Shown one piece after another: positions 1 through 6,922 of a stretch of DNA of 23,079 nucleotides. Each line of letters starts with the position of its first letter. The stretch's first letter is position 1. The notes under the pieces were generated by a model that saw only the letters and a program-made list of their open reading frames with translations, did not search any database and was not told the origin of the DNA. Made by a program: the position numbers and the translations under genes. Origin of the DNA: SM23-32 sp964434535 (lineage in GTDB: Bacteria > Planctomycetota > Brocadiia > SM23-32). The stretch is taken from the NCBI GenBank assembly GCA_964434535.1, contig CAYSWA010000034.1, forward strand, positions 1 through 23,079, given 5' to 3'.

Positions 1-1
1 C

Positions 2-214
2 CGACATGGGCCATCTACAGCCCGGGTTTGCCGACTGGAGGTGGAATCGGGCCTGCTGCAGTACCGTAACCGTTGGCTGCATCCAGGGCTCGGCCGCTTC
101 ATCAGCCGTGATCCCGAGGGCTACGCCGACTCCTACGGCCTCTACGCCTACGTCGCCGCCCGGCCCACACTGGCCGGCGACGCGCTCGGTCGAGACGCTG
201 ATGAACATCCATAA
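2..214 (+). CDS. C-terminal end of an Rhs-repeat protein (5' end outside window)
   Basis: The frame is open from base 2 and stops with TAA at 212-214, giving about 70 residues. It contains the conserved end of the Rhs repeat-associated core: LLQYRNRWLHPGLGRFISRDP followed by GYADSYGLYAYVAARPT, matching the family pattern Y-x-R-x-R-W/Y-x-P-x-x-G-R-F-x-S-x-D-P-x-G...LYAYV. Rhs/YD-repeat proteins form large secreted or surface shells that often carry variable toxin tips. Here only about 17 residues follow the core, ending ALGRDADEHP, so no sizeable C-terminal toxin domain is encoded in this frame. The stop is immediately followed by the start codon of a broken IS66 transposase, so the end of this gene may itself have been altered by that insertion. 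The family call is firm; the role of this copy cannot be told from the fragment. Confidence 0.85.
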   Translation, partial: RHGPSTARVCRLEVESGLLQYRNRWLHPGLGRFISRDPEGYADSYGLYAYVAARPTLAGDALGRDADEHP

Positions 215-1088
215 ATGCGCGCGATAAGAAAAAGCCACCAGAAACGCCCGGGCCGCTCCCCCTACAAGTTGACACGCCGGCAGGCAGAAGCTCTCTATGC
301 GCAGGGTCCTGAGGCCGTCGTCGATCTGATCATGATGCTTGTGGCCCGAATCGGGGAGCCGGAGCGGCGTCTGGGTATGAACTCCCGCAACTCCTCCAGA
401 GCTCCTTCGAGCGATCCGCCCTCTGCGGGGCCCCGCAGAAGCAGACCCACCGGACGCAAACGGGGCGCTCAGCCGGGACATCAAAGCCAGTGCCGTAAGC
501 TGCTGCCCGTCGAGCAGGTCGAGGAGGTCATCTTGGTCAAGCCGCAGGCCTGCAAGCGTTGCGGGCGGCCGGTGGAGGGCGAGGACCCTTCGCCGCGCCG
601 CCACCAGGTCTGGGGCGTTCCCCCGCTGAAGGCCCACGTAAAGGAGTATCAGCTCCAGGGGCTGCGTTGCGCCCACTGCGGCGGGCCTTCCAGCGAAAGA
701 TGGAGCCGTTGCGTGCGGAAGTGGAGGAGCTTCTGCGCCAGGGGAGCCGGTGCGGCCACCACAAGATGGGAGTGCTCCTGCAAACGGATACTGAAGCGGG
801 CCGGCCGGTTGTGGATGTTCGTCGAACGCGAGGGGGCCAGAGCCGACCAACAACGCCGCCGAGCGCGCCGTGCGCCCTGCTGTGATGTGGCGGAGGGTGA
901 GTTTCGGCACGCAGAGCGAGCGAGGCAGCCGTTTTGCCGAGCGGATCATGAGCGTGGCGGCCACCTGCAAACAACAGGGCCGCAACGTCCTGGACTATGT
1001 CACAGCAGCCTGCCAAGCCCACCTGCATCGTTACCCGTATCCTTCCCTGTTACCCAAAACAACCCACCCGCTGCCAGCCACCCCGTGA
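215..1088 (+). pseudogene. Broken IS66-family transposase (TnpC) remnant
   Basis: The first frame (from ATG 215) encodes the IS66 N-terminus: a leucine-rich start, the Ser/Arg-rich linker with GRKRGAQPGHQ, and the zinc-finger pair CKRCG and LRCAHCG. After about base 690 the reading frame breaks. A piece reading AFQRKMEPLRAEVEELL, then LWMFVEREG, then EPTNNAAERAVRPAVMW and SFGTQSERGSRFAERI, is spread over three frames, ending at TGA 1086-1088. Intact IS66 transposases are roughly 450-530 residues; here only about 290 codon equivalents remain, so most of the DDE catalytic region is deleted as well as frameshifted. GTGAACGGTTAC at 1085-1096 may be the right terminal repeat. No left end or target duplication was identified. 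It cannot make an active transposase. Confidence 0.88.
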
Positions 1089-1097
1089 ACGGTTACA

Positions 1098-1176
1098 CCA
1101 CAACGACACGACGAGCACTACGGACGGCAACGGCTGAGGAACAGGGTCTTACGTGGTGCTCGTTGTGTCGTCGTAG
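1098..1176. repeat. Long imperfect inverted repeat (hairpin) between IS66 remnant and mtaB
   Basis: ACGACACGACGAGCACTACG at 1103-1122 is complementary to 1152-1171 at 18 of 20 positions. Allowing G-T pairs the arms extend to 1098-1122 and 1152-1176 (about 25 bp) around a 29-base loop. The outer edge touches the stop codon of mtaB (1177-1179). It could act as the 3' end structure of the mtaB transcript, but no T-run follows it on either strand. The length is more like paired mobile-element ends or an RNase III-type stem. Confidence 0.6.
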
Positions 1177-2457
1177 TTAATAGGACGTGATGCGGCCGAG
1201 GAGGGACGGGCCGCGGGCGGCGGTGCAGCGGACGCGCGCGGTGCGGCCGATCAGGGGCTCGCCGCCCGGCGCGGTGAGGGGCACGTAGCGGTCCGTGTAG
1301 CCGGCCAGGCGGGCGGCGCGCGTGCGGCGCTCGAAGAGCACGCGCACCTGCCGCCCGACGAAGCCCTCCGCCCACTCGGCCGCAAGACGCGCTCCGAGCT
1401 CGCGGAGCCGGCGGCCGCGGTGGGCCGTCACGTCGCACGGCACGCGCCCGTCCATCTGCGCCGCCGCCGTGGCGGGCCGCGCGCTGAAGGGGAAGACGTG
1501 CAGGCGCGAGAACCGCGCCTCCTCCACCAGCGCCAGGGTGCGGGCGAACGCCTCCTGCGTCTCGCCGGGGAAGCCGACCATGACGTCCGTGGTGATCGCC
1601 GGGCGATCGAGCCGGGCGCGCACGCGCCGGACGGCGGCCAGGAACTCCTGCGGCCCGTAGCGCCGGTTCATCGCGCGGAGCACGCCGGCGTCGCCGCTCT
1701 GGAGCGGCAGGTGCAGGTGCGGGCAGACGGCCGGATGGGCCATGGCATCCAGCAGGGCGTCGTCCACCTCGCCGACCTCGATCGAGCTGAGCCGCACCCG
1801 CTCGACCCCGCCCGTATGGGCGACGGCGAGCAGCGCTTCGGCCAGCGCGGGCCGCCCCGGCAGGTCGCGCCCGTAGAGCCCCAGGTGGATGCCGGTGAGG
1901 ACGATCTCGGCGAAGCCGGCCCGGGCCAGGCGGGCCGCCTCGGCCCGCACGCCATCCAGCGGGCGGCTGCGCGGCCGACCCCGCACGAAGGGCAGCACGC
2001 AGTAGGCGCAGAACGAGTCGCAGCCTTCCTGCGCCTTGAGGAACGCCCGCGCGCGGCCGCCGAAGCCGGCGATGCCGAACTCGCCCGCTTCCAGGTCCAC
2101 CTGCGGAGGCAGCGGCCCGCCGACGGCGTCGCTGAGCAGCGCGTTCCACTGGCCGCGCCCGTAGACGCCGTCGACGCCCTCGACGGCGGCGAGCTCTTCC
2201 CGGGCGGCCTCGGCGTAGCAGCCGGTGACCAGCACGCGCCCGTCGGGGTTCTGGCGGGCGAGGCGGGCGGCGAGCCGGCGCCCTTTGCGGTCGGCGGCGG
2301 CCGTGACGGTGCAGGTGTTGACGAGGGCGAGGTCGGCCGGCTCGTCGTCGGCGGCGGGACGGCAGCCGAGCGTCTCGAGGGCCTCGGCCAGGCGGCGGGA
2401 GTCATAGCGGTTCGCCTTGCAGCCGAGCGTCTCGATGCGGTAGGTGCGGGCGGCCAT
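1177..2457 (-). CDS. mtaB: tRNA t6A37 methylthiotransferase MtaB
   Basis: A 426-residue radical-SAM methylthiotransferase of the MiaB/MtaB family, which converts t6A37 of tRNAs reading ANN codons to ms2t6A using two [4Fe-4S] clusters and SAM. The N-terminal methylthiotransferase domain begins IETLGCKANRYDS and carries cluster cysteines C13, C49 (NTCTVT) and C80 (TGCYAE). The radical-SAM domain has C146-x3-C150-x2-C153 in GCDSFCAYCVLPFVRG, and the C-terminal about 60 residues are TRAM-like. The GCKxN start and NTCTVT point to MtaB rather than MiaB (usually GCQMN) or RimO. It is the last gene of a minus-strand operon with the HAD protein and malic enzyme; only 16 bases separate it from the HAD stop. 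No strong Shine-Dalgarno sequence is seen before ATG 2457, consistent with coupling to upstream translation. Confidence 0.93.
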   Translation of the reverse strand: MAARTYRIETLGCKANRYDSRRLAEALETLGCRPAADDEPADLALVNTCTVTAAADRKGRRLAARLARQNPDGRVLVTGCYAEAAREELAAVEGVDGVYGRGQWNALLSDAVGGPLPPQVDLEAGEFGIAGFGGRARAFLKAQEGCDSFCAYCVLPFVRGRPRSRPLDGVRAEAARLARAGFAEIVLTGIHLGLYGRDLPGRPALAEALLAVAHTGGVERVRLSSIEVGEVDDALLDAMAHPAVCPHLHLPLQSGDAGVLRAMNRRYGPQEFLAAVRRVRARLDRPAITTDVMVGFPGETQEAFARTLALVEEARFSRLHVFPFSARPATAAAQMDGRVPCDVTAHRGRRLRELGARLAAEWAEGFVGRQVRVLFERRTRAARLAGYTDRYVPLTAPGGEPLIGRTARVRCTAARGPSLLGRITSY

Positions 2458-2473
2458 GGTCAGCCCGGCTGCC

Positions 2474-3178
2474 TCAGCCGGCGGCGTCGAGGAAGGCGAT
2501 CAGGTCGGTCAGGTCGGCCAGGACGCGGCGCTCCAGATCGGGCTCGGCGCGGGTGCGATCGAGGTGGAAGGCGGTCAGGCCGCAGCGGCGCGCGCCCTCG
2601 ACCTCGTCGAGCGCGTCGTCCACGAAGAGCGAGCGTTCCGGCACGGCGTCGAGCGAGTCCAGCGCGGCCTGGAAGATGCGCGGGTCGGGCTTGCCGACGC
2701 CGACGACGGCGCTGGCGGTGAACGAGTCGAAGTGCTCGGCGAGCCCCATCGCCCGGATCGATAGCTCGAGGGAGGGGAAGGTGTCGCCGATCACGCCGAG
2801 TCGGTAGCCGCGTCCGGCCAGTTCCTCCACGACCTCGCGCGCCTCGGGATAGGGCTCCATCAGCGCGTGGAAGGGGAACGCCTCGTAGAGCCGCGCGGCC
2901 GCCCCGGCCGGATCGCCGTCGAGGCCGAGGTCGGCCAGGGTCAGCTCGTAGAGCTTGCGCCAGAAGGCGGGCTCGCGCTCGAGGCTGTCGATGCGCCGCG
3001 CTTCGCAGGCTTCGAGGGCACGCGGGAAGCGGACCTCGTAATCCGCCCAGCCCATCGTCACATCGCGGCCGAGCAGTTCGCCGATGGCGGCGTTGAGCGC
3101 CTCGACGCGGCCGGGGCTGATGCGGGAGAGCGTCCCGTCGCGCTCCAGGAAGATGGCTTCGTAGCGTCCGGTGTTCAT
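2474..3178 (-). CDS. HAD-superfamily protein with a substituted catalytic nucleophile
   Basis: A 234-residue Rossmann-fold HAD protein with a helical cap (about residues 20-105). Motif I reads FLERDGTL: the first Asp of the usual DxD (the phosphoaspartate nucleophile) is Glu12 while the second, Asp14, is kept. Motif II (LGVIGDTF, residues 127-134) lacks the expected Ser/Thr at its usual place. Motif III Lys163 (GVGKPDP) and motif IV Asp187-Asp188 (LFVDDALDEVEGA) are intact. In known HAD phosphatases the first Asp is essential, so this protein may be inactive, use another chemistry, or be a ligand-binding relative; that is inference. The overall look is of the phosphoglycolate phosphatase/2-haloacid dehalogenase-like subfamily. 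It sits 16 bases after malic enzyme and 16 before mtaB, in the same operon. The substrate is unknown. Confidence 0.85.
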   Translation of the reverse strand: MNTGRYEAIFLERDGTLSRISPGRVEALNAAIGELLGRDVTMGWADYEVRFPRALEACEARRIDSLEREPAFWRKLYELTLADLGLDGDPAGAAARLYEAFPFHALMEPYPEAREVVEELAGRGYRLGVIGDTFPSLELSIRAMGLAEHFDSFTASAVVGVGKPDPRIFQAALDSLDAVPERSLFVDDALDEVEGARRCGLTAFHLDRTRAEPDLERRVLADLTDLIAFLDAAG

Positions 3179-3194
3179 GTCCTGGCGGGCATCC

Positions 3195-4352
3195 TCACGT
3201 GCGGGCGGCGCCGCTGTGCCTGGCGGCTTCGGCGACGGCGTCGGCCACGGCGCGGTGGACGGCGCGGTCCATGAAGTCGGGGACGAGTTCGCCCTCGGGG
3301 GCGAGGCAGGCGAGCGCGTCGGCGGCGGCGACCTTCATCGGTTCGTTGATCTCGCGCGCGCGGGCGTCGAGCGCGCCGCGGAAGATGCCGGGGAAGCCGA
3401 GCGCGTTGTTGACGTGGCGGCCGTCCTCGGCGGCGGCGGCCCCGGCGGCGAGCGCCTCGTCGGGCCAGATCTCGGGCACGGGGTTGGCCATGGCGAAGAC
3501 GATCGGCTCGGGCGCCATCGAGCGGACCATCTCGGGCGTGACCGCGGCGGCGACGCTGACGCCGATGAAGCAGTCCTTGCCGCGCATGACCTGGGCGAGC
3601 GTGCCCTGCTGGTTCTGGCGGTTGGTCTCGGCGGCGAGCCGCTCCTTGGCGGGGTTCATGTGCTCGCTGCGGCCCCGGTAGACGGCGCCGGCCCGGTCGC
3701 AGAGGACGACGTCCCGCACGCCGTAGCCGAGCAGGAACCGCGCCACCGCCGAGCCGGCGGCGCCGGCGCCGTTCATGACGACCGAGAGGTCCTCGGCCCG
3801 CTTGCCGGTCAGCCGGAGCGCGCTGATCAGCGCCGCCAGCACCACGACGGCGGTGCCGTGCTGATCGTCGTGGAAGACGGGCACCTCCAGGCGCTGCCTG
3901 AGCGCGTCCTCGACCTCGAAGCAGGTCGGCGCGGCGATGTCCTCCAGCAGGATGGCGCCGAAGGTGGGGGCGAGGGCCTCGATGGCGGCGATCAGCGGCT
4001 CGGGCTCGTGGGCTTCCACCAGCAGGGGGACGGCCGCGATGTCCACCATTTCCATCAGGATGACGGCCTTGCCCTCCATGACGGGCATGGCCGCGCGGAC
4101 GCCGACGTCGCCGAGGCCGAGCACGGCGGTGCCGTTGGTGATCACGGCCACGGTGTCGCCGGCCGAGGTGTAGTCGTAGAGCCGGTCCGGCTCGGCCTCG
4201 ATCAGGCGGCTCACGTGGGCGACGCCGGGGGTGTAGATGCGGCGCAGTTGCTCGAGGCTGTCGAGCTTCAGGCGGCTGACCATGCGGGTCTTGCCGCCCC
4301 GGTGCAGGGGCAGGACGTCATCGGGCTGCGGCTCTGTCTCGCGTTCTCTCAT
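3195..4352 (-). CDS. Malic enzyme (malate to pyruvate + CO2, NAD(P)-dependent)
   Basis: A 385-residue short prokaryotic malic enzyme, complete for the minimal (no PTA domain) class. Visible family motifs are RIYTPGV with catalytic Tyr40, ITNGTAVLGLGDVG, PVMEGKAV with catalytic Lys95, LEDIAAPTCFE with metal ligands Glu137/Asp138, FHDDQHGTA with Asp162, and the dinucleotide loop NGAGAAG (194-200). The C-terminal part contains MANPVPE and NNALGFPGIF. It is cytosolic and links malate and pyruvate pools with NAD(P)H production; cofactor choice cannot be read with certainty. It heads the minus-strand operon with the HAD gene and mtaB, from a good promoter at 4415-4443. It is divergent from a Re-citrate-synthase-like gene, so this intergenic region may co-ordinate central carbon flow (inference). 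Confidence 0.93.
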   Translation of the reverse strand: MRERETEPQPDDVLPLHRGGKTRMVSRLKLDSLEQLRRIYTPGVAHVSRLIEAEPDRLYDYTSAGDTVAVITNGTAVLGLGDVGVRAAMPVMEGKAVILMEMVDIAAVPLLVEAHEPEPLIAAIEALAPTFGAILLEDIAAPTCFEVEDALRQRLEVPVFHDDQHGTAVVVLAALISALRLTGKRAEDLSVVMNGAGAAGSAVARFLLGYGVRDVVLCDRAGAVYRGRSEHMNPAKERLAAETNRQNQQGTLAQVMRGKDCFIGVSVAAAVTPEMVRSMAPEPIVFAMANPVPEIWPDEALAAGAAAAEDGRHVNNALGFPGIFRGALDARAREINEPMKVAAADALACLAPEGELVPDFMDRAVHRAVADAVAEAARHSGAART

Positions 4353-4414
4353 CTGGTTCAGGGCCCGGCGAGGGTATGGGACGAAGGCGCACGGAGGCAG
4401 AACGCCGCACGGCC

Positions 4415-4443
4415 TTTATACCGGCGGGGGCCGTCGCCTGCAA
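4415..4443 (-). promoter_or_regulatory. Sigma70-type promoter for malic enzyme operon
   Basis: On the minus strand TTGCAG (4443-4438), a 17-base spacer and TATAAA (4420-4415) precede the malic enzyme ATG at 4352 by about 60 bases. The -10 and spacing are near consensus. The predicted start site lies near 4408. Confidence 0.65.
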
Positions 4444-4466
4444 GGGGCGGGCCGGCGGCTCGGCAT

Positions 4467-4495
4467 TTGCGTGCCCCGGTCGATGGCTGTATCCT
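4467..4495 (+). promoter_or_regulatory. Sigma70-type promoter for the citrate/homocitrate-synthase-like gene
   Basis: TTGCGT (4467-4472), a 17-base spacer and TATCCT (4490-4495) lie about 73 bases upstream of ATG 4569. Its -35 box is only 23 bases from the -35 box of the divergent malic enzyme promoter, so a regulator binding between them could affect both. Confidence 0.5.
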
Positions 4496-4568
4496 GTGCC
4501 TTTCACGGACCGTTCCCGCCCACCGCCGCGTCTCGTATCACGCTGCACGGCGCCAGGGGAGACATAGA

Positions 4569-5963
4569 ATGCTGATCTACGACGAACACACCGGCACCTT
4601 GCGCCGAGAGGAGCACCTGTTCGAGCTCCTGGAGCCGGACTCGCCGGAGTACTACGACGACCTGTTCCCGGAAGGCCGCGTGCCGAAGATGATCTTCAAC
4701 CACCGGCACGTGCCGATGCGCGCGCCGGAGGACATCTGGATCACCGACACGACGTTCCGCGACGGCCAGCAGGCCATGCCGCCGTTCACGCCGAAGCAGA
4801 TCGTCGACCTCTACGAGCTGCTGCACAAGCTCGGCGGCGAGAAGGGCCGCATCCGCGCCAGCGAGTTCTTCATCTACGAGGCGCACCACCGCGAGGCCGT
4901 CGAGCAGTGCCTGGCGCTCGGCTACGACTACCCCGAGGTGACCGCCTGGATCCGTGCCCATCCGAAGGACTTCCAGCTGGTCAAGGACATCGGCCTGGAG
5001 GAGACGGGCATCCTGACCAGCGTCTCCGACTACCACATCTTCCACAAGTGGCCCGGCTCGAACCGGCGCAAGGCCATCGAGCGCTACCTGACCATCGTCA
5101 AGGAGGCGCTCAGCGAGGGCATCCGCGTGCGCTGCCACTTCGAGGACATCACGCGGGCGGACTTCTACGGCTTCGTGGTGCCCTTCGCGGTCGAGCTGCG
5201 CAAGCTCGCCGAGCAGGGCAATATCCCGATCAAGATCCGCGCCTGCGACACCATGGGCTACGGCGTGTCCTACCCCGGCGCCAGCCTGCCCCGCAGCGTG
5301 CCGGGCATCATCTACGGGCTCCACTACTACGCCGGGTTCCCCAGCGCCTGGCTGGAGTGGCACGGGCACAACGACTTCCACAAGGCGCTGGTCAACAGCG
5401 TGACGGCCTGGCTCTACGGCTGCTCGGCCGTCAACTCCACGCTGCTCGGCATCGGCGAGCGGACCGGCAACGCGCCGATCGAGGCGCTGATGCTGGAATA
5501 CATCGCCCTGCGGGGCGAGGACCCCACGATCGACACACGGGCCATCACCGAGATCGCCGACTACTTCCGCCACGAGATCGGCTACGAGATACCGCCCCAG
5601 CAACCCTTCGTCGGCTCGCGGTTCAACACCACCCTGGCCGGCATCCACGCCGACGGCCTGTCCAAGAACCGGCGCATCTACACCATCTTCGACACCGAAG
5701 AGGTGCTCGGCGTGCGGCCCGACATCCGCATCACCGACAAGTGCGGCCGCGCGGGCGTCGCCTACTGGGTCAACCTTCACCTGAGGCTGGAGGGCGAGGA
5801 GGCCGTCGACAAGAACCACCCCGGCGTCAGCGCGATCATGGACGAGATCACCGAGCAGTACGCCGCCGGTCGGGTAGCCATCATGAGCGAGCCCGAGATG
5901 CGGGACCTGGTGGCCCGGCACATCCCCGAGCTGGCCGACAGGGCCAGGGAGCCGGCCTCCTGA
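4569..5963 (+). CDS. DRE-TIM metallolyase: probable Re-citrate synthase or homocitrate/isopropylmalate synthase relative
   Basis: A 464-residue member of the DRE-TIM metallolyase family, which condenses acetyl-CoA with a 2-oxo acid. The N-terminal about 55 residues precede the TIM barrel, which starts WITDTTFRDGQQ (Asp60, Arg64, Asp65). The metal site HGHND is at 265-269. Other conserved stretches are SVSDYHIF, CHFEDITRADFYGF, KIRACDTMGYGV and GIGERTGN, with a C-terminal segment NTTLAGIHADGLSKN. As I recall it, this whole pattern is close to the Re-citrate synthase of Clostridium kluyveri, which is related to homocitrate and isopropylmalate synthases; no alignment was run. There is no LeuA-type allosteric domain and no leucine or lysine biosynthesis gene nearby, which favours citrate formation over amino-acid synthesis. 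It has its own promoter, divergent from malic enzyme. Family is certain, substrate is not. Confidence 0.85.
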   Translation: MLIYDEHTGTLRREEHLFELLEPDSPEYYDDLFPEGRVPKMIFNHRHVPMRAPEDIWITDTTFRDGQQAMPPFTPKQIVDLYELLHKLGGEKGRIRASEFFIYEAHHREAVEQCLALGYDYPEVTAWIRAHPKDFQLVKDIGLEETGILTSVSDYHIFHKWPGSNRRKAIERYLTIVKEALSEGIRVRCHFEDITRADFYGFVVPFAVELRKLAEQGNIPIKIRACDTMGYGVSYPGASLPRSVPGIIYGLHYYAGFPSAWLEWHGHNDFHKALVNSVTAWLYGCSAVNSTLLGIGERTGNAPIEALMLEYIALRGEDPTIDTRAITEIADYFRHEIGYEIPPQQPFVGSRFNTTLAGIHADGLSKNRRIYTIFDTEEVLGVRPDIRITDKCGRAGVAYWVNLHLRLEGEEAVDKNHPGVSAIMDEITEQYAAGRVAIMSEPEMRDLVARHIPELADRAREPAS

Positions 5964-6007
5964 GGCAGGAGCGGCCGCCGCCGCAGGGGCAAGCCCGGCA
6001 GCGCGAC

Positions 6008-6775
6008 ATGATAGCGATCATCAGCGACATCCACGCCAACTATGACGCCCTCCTGGCCGTGCTGGCGAGGATCGAGGAGCTGGCGCCGGATGAGGTGCTC
6101 TGCCTCGGCGACCTCGTCGGCTACGGCCCCGAGCCGGTCAAGTGCCTGGACCTGGTGCGCGAGCGCTGCGAGCTGACCCTCTGCGGCAACCACGACTTCG
6201 CGCTGATCTACGGCGCCAACGACTTCAGCCCCATGGCCAGCGCCTGCCTGGACCTGCACCGCAGCGAGATCATGCCCCGCTTCGGCGCCGAGCCGGGCAA
6301 CGAGGCGCTGCGCGAGCGCTGGGAGTTCCTCAAAAGCCTGCCCTACCGCCACGTGCGCGACGACTGGCTCATGGTGCACGCCGCCCCGCGCAACCCCGTT
6401 ATCGAGTACATCCGCAAGGTCGACGTGGTGCTGGGGATGAGCGAGAAGATCAGCGAGAACTTCAAGCTCGTCGACTGGCTCGCCTTCATCGGCCACACCC
6501 ACCAGCCCGGCGTGATCACGCGCAAGATGAAGTTCTACACGCCCGAGGAACTCGACGGCCGCTACACCCCCCAGGTCCACGAGAAGGCGATCATCAACGT
6601 GGGCAGCGTCGGCCAGCCGCGCGACGGCGACCCCCGGGGCTGCTTCGTCACCGTCGAGGAAGACGGCACGGTCCACTACCACCGCGTCGCCTACGACGTG
6701 GAGAAGACGGCCCGCAAGCTGGAGCTGGCCGGCATGAACCCCGCCCTGGCCGAGCGGCTGCGCCGGGGGCGTTGA
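6008..6775 (+). CDS. Calcineurin-like metallophosphoesterase
   Basis: A 255-residue binuclear metallophosphoesterase. The five family motifs are clear: Asp7 and His9 in ISDIHAN, Asp35 in CLGDLVGYGP, GNHD at 60-63, a single-His block MVHAAP, and GHTHQPG, followed by INVGSVGQPRDGDPRG. The order and the GYGPEP and GSVGQPRDG motifs fit the YfcE/DNA-phosphoesterase-like group of small cytosolic phosphodiesterases whose physiological substrate is usually unknown. The start is ATG 6008, because residue 2 already begins the first beta strand. It lies 44 bases after the citrate-synthase-like gene with no promoter visible between them, so it is probably the second gene of that transcript. Confidence 0.88.
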   Translation: MIAIISDIHANYDALLAVLARIEELAPDEVLCLGDLVGYGPEPVKCLDLVRERCELTLCGNHDFALIYGANDFSPMASACLDLHRSEIMPRFGAEPGNEALRERWEFLKSLPYRHVRDDWLMVHAAPRNPVIEYIRKVDVVLGMSEKISENFKLVDWLAFIGHTHQPGVITRKMKFYTPEELDGRYTPQVHEKAIINVGSVGQPRDGDPRGCFVTVEEDGTVHYHRVAYDVEKTARKLELAGMNPALAERLRRGR

Positions 6776-6785
6776 GGGGCGGGGC

Positions 6786-6862
6786 GGTCTCGGGTGGAGG
6801 GTCTCGGGTTCTGAGCCCGCGCAGCGCGCGGCCGCCCGGCTCCCTGCTCCCGGCTCGCAGCC
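6786..6862. repeat. Short direct repeats in the spacer before lysS
   Basis: GGTCTCGGGT occurs at 6786-6795 and again at 6800-6809, and the segment 6839-6862 is built of repeated GCTCC/GGCTC units. This is low-complexity intergenic sequence of a different type from the coding DNA around it. No gene is seen in 6776-6870. Confidence 0.45.
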
Positions 6863-6870
6863 CGCCTCAC

Positions 6871-6900
6871 TTGCCGCCCTCTGCGCGCCGCAGCTATAAT
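6871..6900 (+). promoter_or_regulatory. Sigma70-type promoter and very short leader for lysS
   Basis: TTGCCG (6871-6876), an 18-base spacer and a perfect TATAAT (6895-6900). Transcription should begin near 6907, which is only one base before the Shine-Dalgarno GGAGGA (6908-6913). ATG follows at 6923, so the leader would be about 16 bases. Confidence 0.7.
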
Positions 6901-6922
6901 CCCGCCCGGAGGAAGTGCGCCC

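Noticed and set aside
66..77. GTAACCGTT in the Rhs fragment as a left terminal repeat of the IS66 remnant
   Set aside because: Only nine bases match the presumed right end, and they encode the conserved RNRW of the Rhs core, so coincidence is more likely.
3171..4568. The upstream in-frame extension of the citrate-synthase-like gene, open back to 3171
   Set aside because: It is antisense to malic enzyme, passes through both divergent promoters, and has shadow composition. The start is placed at ATG 4569, where family-like sequence begins.
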